Source: Rhodoferax sp. (GTDB lineage Bacteria; Pseudomonadota; Gammaproteobacteria; Burkholderiales; Burkholderiaceae_C). Taken from it: a DNA stretch of 9,847 nt. Shown here piece after piece: positions 5,523 to 9,847 of this stretch (positions are counted from its first letter, which is position 1; every line of letters starts with the position of its first letter). The notes below the pieces were generated by a model. It was not told the origin of the DNA and ran no database searches. It worked only from the letters and a program-made list of their open reading frames with translations. The stretch covers positions 1-9,847 of the forward strand of contig JAEMRG010000060.1 in NCBI GenBank assembly GCA_016463455.1. Reading direction: 5' to 3'. A program made the translations under genes and the position numbers.

Positions 5523-6154
5523 GCAAGCTCCTGCGGCGCAATAGCCAAAGTGCGGATGCGGTGTAGGGCCCAAAAAAAGGCTGGCAGGCCAATGCCCAGC
5601 AGCGTCCAGGCCAGCGGCACCCGTAAAAATGCGATGGCGATAAACACCAGAGCGGCGATCAGTGCGCAGGCCAGCCTGCCCATGGCATTGCTACGCAGGG
5701 CCGGTACCAGGCGGATACCGGTACCGCAAATCAAGCCCGCAGACACTGCGCCCATGCCCCGCAAAGCGCCTTGCACTGCGGGCAGATGTCCGATACCGGC
5801 AAGCCCGATCGTCAACGCCATGACCACAAAAAGCGGGAAGGTAAGCATGCCGGCCAAGGCAACTAAAGCACCCCGCCAGCCGAAATAGCGGTCACCGATG
5901 ATGAGGGCCAGATTCACCACATTGGGGCCAGGCATGATTTGCGATACCGCCCAGTCCTCGACAAACTCCTCGGTCGTGAGCCATTGCTTTTTTTCGACCA
6001 ACTCGCGCTGCACCACCGCTAACACTCCACCAAAGCCTTGCAGCGCGATACCGCTAATGGCCCAGAACAGGGCGGCGAGGGATGTGGGGCGGGGCAAGCT
6101 GGCAGGGCTGCAAGCGGCTGCAATCGGAGCCGGAGAATTTTCTAATGGGGGCAT
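5519..6154 (-). CDS. Split chromate transporter, first half (short-chain ChrA domain)
   Basis: This is a 211-residue membrane protein with a non-conserved Pro/Ala-rich N-terminus (1-25), then a CHR domain: GFGGVLAVVQRELVEKKQWL (40-59), TTEEFVEDWAVSQIMPGPN (60-78) and several membrane helices to about 200. The FGG and PGPN motifs are the family signatures. It pairs with the downstream half through an ATGA overlap. ATG 6154 has only a weak ribosome-binding site, and the next in-frame Met is inside the conserved domain, so this start is the only reasonable one. It begins 36 bases after the stop of the hydrolase gene, so it may be read from the upstream unit. No chrB or other chromate regulator is seen nearby. 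Confidence 0.9.
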   Translation of the reverse strand: MPPLENSPAPIAAACSPASLPRPTSLAALFWAISGIALQGFGGVLAVVQRELVEKKQWLTTEEFVEDWAVSQIMPGPNVVNLALIIGDRYFGWRGALVALAGMLTFPLFVVMALTIGLAGIGHLPAVQGALRGMGAVSAGLICGTGIRLVPALRSNAMGRLACALIAALVFIAIAFLRVPLAWTLLGIGLPAFFWALHRIRTLAIAPQELA

Positions 6155-6190
6155 GCGATCGTTACCAAAGCCAGCATCCTAGCGTATGGC

Positions 6191-7087
6191 TTATGGGTTC
6201 TCGGGTGCGTGCAATTGCGCTGCCACCCAAGCAAACACCCGCGCATCGGTACACAGTTGCAAATGCCCGATACCGCTGAACACTTGCGCATCCACGCCAG
6301 GCAAGGTTTGTGCAGTTTGTGGAAAAACAATAGCGTCTTGCTCGGTCAGGGCAAGGCGCAGCAGGGCGCGGCGTTGGGGGCTTTCGCTGGCCTGCAGGGC
6401 TTGCAGCCATTCGTTGGCCCAGACCATTTGGCGCGCGTTAGCTAACTTGGCATGGGGCGTGATTTGGGTGCCCTGGTGTGGACTGCCCAGCGTCACCGCG
6501 ACGGCAACCTGCGCGTCGCCATAGGCGCGCATCCAGGCGCGTATTACCAAGCCGCCCATGCTATGGCCCACCAGGGCCACGCACTGCTGGCCTGTTTGGG
6601 CACGCAATTGCTTGACGGCGTTTTCCACCTCGGCGGCGTAGTCATCAATGGAGCAAAAAAATGGCTCTAAGTTGATAGCCAGCACGCTATGGCCAAGGGC
6701 CTGCAAGCGCGGCGCTACATCACGCCACACGCCATGGTTACAACAATAGCCGTGGATCAACAGCACCGGCAACTGCTGATTTTGAGCGCCGGCGAGCAGC
6801 ATTCGGGCCTTGGCTCGGGCCCAGGGCATTGCCCAGACCAACAAGCGGTAAATCGCCCAAGTCTCGCCCGCGATAGCCCGCCACCAAACCCAGCCACTAA
6901 GCCCTTGCGGTCGAGAGCGCAAAGTGAGTTTTGCGGTCCACACCCACAAAACTAGCAAGGGCAGCGCTAGCCAAGCGGCCAGCAGCCACCCTGGTGACCA
7001 TTGCCAGGCCGCTACCAGCCACACACCAACAGCGGCGTAGGCCAGGGTCTGCCACAAAAACCAACGACGCAGAAAGGCGGCCAGCAT
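6191..7087 (-). CDS. Membrane-anchored alpha/beta hydrolase (lipase/esterase-like)
   Basis: This reads as 298 residues. Two hydrophobic segments (about 12-29 and 33-51) anchor an alpha/beta-hydrolase domain that starts near 106. The oxyanion-hole motif LLIHGYCCNHGVW (109-121), the nucleophile elbow GHSMGG with Ser176, a probable Asp251 (TEQDAIVFP) and His275 (SGIGHLQL) form a complete Ser-Asp-His triad. The SPHQGT stretch (202-207) and general pattern are those of PGAP1-/LipA-like lipases and permease-associated esterases. The substrate is unknown; a lipid or ester at the membrane is expected. The start codon lies 13 bases after the DUF1254 stop and has only a poor ribosome-binding site, consistent with being an internal operon gene. 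Confidence 0.88.
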   Translation of the reverse strand: MLAAFLRRWFLWQTLAYAAVGVWLVAAWQWSPGWLLAAWLALPLLVLWVWTAKLTLRSRPQGLSGWVWWRAIAGETWAIYRLLVWAMPWARAKARMLLAGAQNQQLPVLLIHGYCCNHGVWRDVAPRLQALGHSVLAINLEPFFCSIDDYAAEVENAVKQLRAQTGQQCVALVGHSMGGLVIRAWMRAYGDAQVAVAVTLGSPHQGTQITPHAKLANARQMVWANEWLQALQASESPQRRALLRLALTEQDAIVFPQTAQTLPGVDAQVFSGIGHLQLCTDARVFAWVAAQLHAPENP

Positions 7088-7100
7088 GGGCAGCTGCTAT

Positions 7101-7673
7101 TTAGACGGCCTTGGCCGGCTCGCAGCGCAGGGTGCGACGGGCTGATTCCAACTGCACCTGGTCGGCCTGGTAGTCCGAGGCAAGCACACGCATCAGCAAA
7201 AAGCCGGTACCTGACGGACTGACTACCACTTGTGCCCCTTGAGGCACCGGCAAAGTGCCCTTGGCGCCGCCGGCGGGCACCAGCCACAGGTCAATGGGCG
7301 CGCCTTGTGCTTGCCTGTCATTGCGCACAAAAAAGTTGTCGCTATTGGCGCTGTACAAGGCAACCGACCAGTAAGCCGGCAATTGCGGCGCGGCACGCAC
7401 GCGCACCGGACCATCGCTTAGGTCAAACACGCAAACCGAATACAGCAAGTCCGGGCTGGGCATGACCACGGTACGCGACTGTGCATTGACCGGCGGCGGA
7501 AAAGCTGCCTGGTTACGCATGTTCATTTTTTGCGCCATAGGCCCGTTCATCAGCACCTGCATGATCAGGTGCGGCACCGCCCACACAGTGAGCAAATGCG
7601 CCAGTACGGCGGTTATAAGCAACGTGGCAATGCGATAAAGCCACAGGCGGCGGGTGTTGGTCCAGCTAGTCAT
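7101..7673 (-). CDS. DUF1254-domain protein with an N-terminal membrane anchor
   Basis: This reads as 190 residues with one hydrophobic anchor (about 13-33), then a DUF1254-type fold recognised from PSPDLLYSVCVFDLSDGPV (72-90), YWSVALYSAN (101-110) and a C-terminal VPQGAQVVVSPSGTGFLLMRV. The function of DUF1254 is not established. The start is ATG 7673, which overlaps the DUF1214 stop as ATGA and has GGGGGA six bases ahead; a TTG at 7679 is less likely. In many large proteins DUF1254 and DUF1214 lie on one chain in that order. Here they are two separate anchored proteins in reverse gene order, so they probably act as a complex, most likely with the domain facing the periplasm. Confidence 0.82.
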   Translation of the reverse strand: MTSWTNTRRLWLYRIATLLITAVLAHLLTVWAVPHLIMQVLMNGPMAQKMNMRNQAAFPPPVNAQSRTVVMPSPDLLYSVCVFDLSDGPVRVRAAPQLPAYWSVALYSANSDNFFVRNDRQAQGAPIDLWLVPAGGAKGTLPVPQGAQVVVSPSGTGFLLMRVLASDYQADQVQLESARRTLRCEPAKAV

Positions 7674-8278
7674 ACGCAATCCCCCACCAGTTGGATCTTG
7701 GGTGGCACCAGACTTTGCGGTGCGGCCTGCAGGGCAGGGTCAGGGTTGTACAGGCGCAAGGTCAGCAGCATGCCGCGCTTGCCCGGCGTGGGCAGCCAAT
7801 AACTGCCGCTTTGTTCCTGCGGGCCGGTAGTGAAGCTAAACACGCCTTCGCTATTCAACTGCGCGATGTCGCCGTTGAGGCTGTAATGCGCGTTAGGCGC
7901 GTCAAACAAAAACATATCGTCGGCATAGGCCGTGATGCTCCACCAGCGGACTTTAGGGGGCACACCGCTAATGCGGTAATTGCATTGTGAGCGTAGCGCA
8001 TGACCGGTGTCGTCTTGGGTCGCTATGAAATACATGGTTTCACTGCGGCCCAGGGCGAGTAGCGCGTTGACCGCGACGGTCGCGCGGGTGTACATATCGG
8101 CATCGACGCTGCCAGCCTGCAAATTGGTACGCCATGCGCCCACTTGGACCGAGGGGTTGAGCCACGCCGCTTTTTTTAACACCCAAAGCGCCGAGCCTAT
8201 GCCTACCGCCAGTGCGCCCAGGTACAAGGCGCCACCGATCAGGATGCGCCTTAGGCGCGAAGGCGTATGTCCGGTCAT
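7670..8278 (-). CDS. DUF1214-domain protein with an N-terminal membrane anchor
   Basis: This reads as 202 residues with a hydrophobic anchor at about 13-34, then a DUF1214 domain. The diagnostic strings are VRWWSITAYADDMFLF (110-125) and YWLPTPGKRGMLLTLRLYNPD (160-180), which match the family's typical pattern of WS-T-Y followed by WLP-P-x-TLRLY-P. The biochemical role is unknown; membrane and periplasmic location is inferred. An in-frame ATG at 8419 would put about 47 residues inside the upstream gene; ATG 8278 overlaps that gene's TGA (ATGA, 8278-8275) and is preferred. It is coupled again to the DUF1254 gene at its 3' end, so the DUF1145-like, DUF1214 and DUF1254 proteins are probably made in step. 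Confidence 0.85.
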   Translation of the reverse strand: MTGHTPSRLRRILIGGALYLGALAVGIGSALWVLKKAAWLNPSVQVGAWRTNLQAGSVDADMYTRATVAVNALLALGRSETMYFIATQDDTGHALRSQCNYRISGVPPKVRWWSITAYADDMFLFDAPNAHYSLNGDIAQLNSEGVFSFTTGPQEQSGSYWLPTPGKRGMLLTLRLYNPDPALQAAPQSLVPPKIQLVGDCV

Positions 8279-8559
8279 TGCTGCGCAGGGGACAGCGCCG
8301 CTTCGCGCGCTTTGCGCGCCAGCGGCAACCAATGCAATAAGCCAAATAACAAAGACAGCAAAAGGCTGACCAGCAGCGGCCCCGAATACAGCTTGATATA
8401 GCGGTACGCCAGCAGGCACTCCAGCGCATGGATCAGCAACAAGGCCAGCGATATGGTTTGCACGATCGGCCCGCTCTGACCGGGAAAAGCGACGACGTGT
8501 GAGGCAATACCCAAAAGGTACACCACGAGAATATTGACTTTGAAAAATGAATTAAGCAT
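8275..8559 (-). CDS. Small three-helix membrane protein, DUF1145/YhhL-like
   Basis: This reads as a 94-residue integral membrane protein with probable helices at about 6-25, 32-52 and 61-80, a short basic C-terminus (LARKAREAALS) and no obvious catalytic residues. The layout (VAFPGQSGPIVQ, then LLLIHALECLL) resembles YhhL/DUF1145 proteins, in which a Pro-rich turn precedes a His-Gly/Ala helix; this is a moderate match made by eye. ATG 8559 has AGAGGA eight bases ahead and is preferred to the in-frame ATG at 8601, which lacks one. It opens the six-gene unit, and its stop overlaps the DUF1214 start. Its function is unknown. Confidence 0.75.
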   Translation of the reverse strand: MLNSFFKVNILVVYLLGIASHVVAFPGQSGPIVQTISLALLLIHALECLLAYRYIKLYSGPLLVSLLLSLLFGLLHWLPLARKAREAALSPAQQ

Positions 8560-8600
8560 AGTGAAATTCCTCTGAGGATACCTTGGGAAACACCGATTCA

Positions 8601-8628
8601 CTTATTGCGAGACGGCAGTCCGTGGCAA
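8601..8628 (-). promoter_or_regulatory. Candidate sigma-70 promoter for the DUF1145-DUF1214-DUF1254-hydrolase-chr unit
   Basis: The minus strand has TTGCCA (8628-8623) and AATAAG (8606-8601) separated by 16 bases, a five-of-six -35 and a four-of-six -10. Initiation near 8594 would leave about 35 nt before ATG 8559, with AGAGGA in place. The -35 overlaps one arm of the hairpin at 8613-8658. Confidence 0.4.
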
Positions 8629-8658
8629 TCCATGGCTTCTTGCCGGCATAGACTGCCG
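8613..8658. repeat. Nested inverted repeat / hairpin downstream of the metallo-hydrolase gene
   Basis: CGGCAGTC (8613-8620) pairs with GACTGCCG (8651-8658), and inside it GGCAA (8624-8628) pairs with TTGCC (8640-8644). The result is a two-tier stem with unequal internal loops. It lacks a T-tract on the minus strand. It may end transcripts from the metallo-hydrolase gene, or act as an operator since it overlaps the candidate -35 of the next unit. Confidence 0.4.
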
Positions 8659-8659
8659 C

Positions 8660-8683
8660 GTCGCCTGCGCTAAGTGCGGCGAC
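8660..8683. terminator. Second hairpin just after the metallo-hydrolase stop
   Basis: GTCGCC (8660-8665) pairs with GGCGAC (8678-8683), and GCGC/GTGC extend the stem inside (8667-8670 and 8674-8677) with one bulged base and a three-base loop. Paired as RNA it is more stable read on the + strand, where AAATTTTG follows. On the minus strand it lies 14 bases past the TAA and has no T-run. It is a probable weak terminator or 3'-end structure for the metallo-hydrolase mRNA. Confidence 0.4.
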
Positions 8684-8696
8684 CCAAATTTTGTCA

Positions 8697-9785
8697 TTAC
8701 ATAAGCCGCTTTTTGATCACTTCGCTAGAGTTGGCCGGCAGGCTAAACAACATACCGTCTTCGCCCACGGTGATCGGGCCTTTGTAAAACTGGGCGGCAT
8801 CGCCCACAAAGGCCGGGTATCCAAAGCGCACCGGCATGGGGGGCACGATATGGTTAAAAATAAGTTGCTTGGCGCCCGCATCAGCCGCCACTTGCGCCGC
8901 TTCCTCGGGGCTGGTGTGGTAGGTGAGAATATCGCGCATGACATGCGCTACGTTGTCCATTTTTTTGTCGGTCAACACATCGCCCAAAAGGCCTACCAGC
9001 TTGGGCTGCAAAGCTTCATGCAGCAAAATATCCACGTCTTTGGAGATCGCTACCACCGAGGGCACTTTGGTGGTGTCGCCGCTGATCACGATAGAGCGGC
9101 CTTTGTAGTCAAAGCGGTAACCTACGGCTGGTTCAACGGGGGCATGGTTAACGCGAAATGCCGTCACCTTAAGGCCCTTGTCCTCTAGCACGACCACGGT
9201 ATCGCCCTGGCCTTTGGGTGGCAATTCAAAAGATATGCCTTTGCCGCCGCTGCCTCCAGCAGGCATGATTTTTTCGGTATGGTGACTCACGCGGTAGCCG
9301 TAGTCGAAAAGGTAGGCGGCCCTCAAGCCATCGACCACTTTGTCCACCCCCGTGGGACCATAGACGGGCAGGGGAGCGGTGGACGAAGCCAGACCCCAGT
9401 GCTGCAGCATGATGGGGCTCAGACCGTCGATATGGTCTGAATGGAAGTGGGTCAGGAACAGGGCTTCGGCTTTGCCAGTCGGTATGCCCATATACCCCAG
9501 GTTGCGGGCGGCGCCTTCGCCGGCATCAATGATGAAGACGCGATCCCCAGCGATTACTACAGAGCAGGGGCCGGCACGGCTGGAGTCAGGAAAGGGAGAA
9601 CCGGTGCCGCACAAGGCCAGGTGCAGACCATCGGGCAAATCGGGCACGATGTTGCGACCCGCTAGGGAGTTCGCAATGCGCTTCAGCACCATGGTGCCGA
9701 CTTCGCGCTGAAAGGCCCAAGCCAGTGCCGCCACCAAGAGGCCGAGTGCAACCAAGCCCAACAAAGTCCGTTTCACTAACTGCAT
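8697..9785 (-). CDS. Exported metallo-beta-lactamase-fold hydrolase (AtsA/RNase Z-like)
   Basis: This reads as 362 residues with a basic-hydrophobic N-terminal segment (about 5-24) that works as a signal peptide or membrane anchor. The MBL fold follows: GTGSPFPDSSRAGP (60-73), the zinc motif HFHSDH (His113, His115, Asp117, His118), His214 in NHAPVEPA, Asp237 in SGDTT, and His312 in FNHIVPP. This two-zinc set and the GTGSP start are those of the AtsA-type arylsulfatase and RNase Z branch. An exported member is not expected to process tRNA, so an ester or sulfatase-like activity is more likely; the substrate is unknown. AAGGAG (9797-9792) six bases before ATG 9785 fixes the start. It is transcribed ahead of the six-gene unit but separated from it by hairpins and a promoter. 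Confidence 0.92.
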   Translation of the reverse strand: MQLVKRTLLGLVALGLLVAALAWAFQREVGTMVLKRIANSLAGRNIVPDLPDGLHLALCGTGSPFPDSSRAGPCSVVIAGDRVFIIDAGEGAARNLGYMGIPTGKAEALFLTHFHSDHIDGLSPIMLQHWGLASSTAPLPVYGPTGVDKVVDGLRAAYLFDYGYRVSHHTEKIMPAGGSGGKGISFELPPKGQGDTVVVLEDKGLKVTAFRVNHAPVEPAVGYRFDYKGRSIVISGDTTKVPSVVAISKDVDILLHEALQPKLVGLLGDVLTDKKMDNVAHVMRDILTYHTSPEEAAQVAADAGAKQLIFNHIVPPMPVRFGYPAFVGDAAQFYKGPITVGEDGMLFSLPANSSEVIKKRLM

Positions 9786-9814
9786 GCTTGTCTCCTTGAA
9801 TTTGGGCAGCGCGA

Positions 9815-9835
9815 ATTATTGCATACACCTGTGTA
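9815..9835 (-). promoter_or_regulatory. Extended -10 promoter and adjacent inverted-repeat operator for the metallo-hydrolase
   Basis: The minus strand reads TGC then AATAAT, an extended -10 at 9820-9815, giving a start near 9808 and a leader of about 23 nt with AAGGAG. Immediately upstream is TACACCTGTGTA (+ strand 9824-9835): TACAC and GTGTA arms around CT, sitting in the -15 to -30 zone where a repressor (TetR-like or similar) would block polymerase. No regulator gene is visible; the window ends 12 bases later, so one may lie just outside it. Confidence 0.4.
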
Positions 9836-9847
9836 CGGAACTGTCCT

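Noticed and set aside
5550..5888. Plus-strand frame of 112 residues
   Set aside because: It is antisense to the chr genes and contains no recognisable domain.
8691..9188. Plus-strand frame of 165 residues, His-rich
   Set aside because: It is antisense to the metallo-hydrolase; the His residues come from reverse-strand GTG/ATG-rich codons.
1..9847. CRISPR array, IS element or prophage
   Set aside because: No regularly spaced repeats, transposase, integrase or terminal inverted repeats were seen on either strand.

Overview
The window is a GC-rich, gene-dense chromosomal segment of a betaproteobacterium, most likely Burkholderiales and probably Comamonadaceae-like (Rhodoferax/Polaromonas relatives). 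This placement is inferred from the protein sequences, the small charged MATPNYGYEKRQ-type protein and the gene neighbourhood; no rRNA or other direct taxonomic marker is present. I see no transposase, integrase, phage gene, CRISPR array, tRNA or rRNA. Most of the window is conserved core or ordinary accessory metabolism. I did not find a convincing new defence or mobile system.

Layout. (1) Positions 1-189, minus: the secreted N-terminus of a gene that runs off the left edge, with a perfect TATAAT box upstream. (2) Positions 370-585, plus: a small Lys/Glu-rich protein whose stop codon overlaps the convergent mnmH stop. (3) Positions 582-2260, minus: tesA (GDSL lysophospholipase/thioesterase) translationally coupled through ATGA to mnmH (tRNA 2-selenouridine synthase). 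(4) Positions 2271-4162, plus: ybbA (an ABC ATPase diverging from tesA with only 10 bp between start codons, and without its usual YbbP permease), rlmB (23S rRNA 2'-O-methyltransferase), and an unknown lipoprotein coupled to rlmB through another ATGA overlap. (5) Positions 4163-4468: a 306-base stretch without a called gene, holding an ORF remnant-like open frame and a 10-bp palindrome. (6) Positions 4469-4903, plus: a single-domain cupin. (7) Positions 4929-8559, minus: a probable six-gene transcription unit reading, from its promoter, DUF1145-like membrane protein, DUF1214 protein, DUF1254 protein, membrane-anchored alpha/beta hydrolase, and the two halves of a split chromate transporter. 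(8) Positions 8600-8699: tandem hairpins between units. (9) Positions 8697-9785, minus: an exported metallo-beta-lactamase-fold hydrolase with a candidate extended -10 promoter next to a 12-bp inverted repeat.

How the genes relate. tesA/ybbA is the same divergent pair known from enterobacteria, and mnmH lies in the same broad region there. rlmB and mnmH both act on RNA, but nothing else in the window ties them together. The six-gene minus unit is the part with the most unexplained biology: three membrane-anchored proteins of unknown function (DUF1145-like, DUF1214, DUF1254) are tightly packed, two of the junctions by ATGA overlaps, just ahead of a lipase-like hydrolase and a chromate-type transporter. 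Five ATGA start/stop overlaps occur in the window, and they were the main evidence for choosing start codons.
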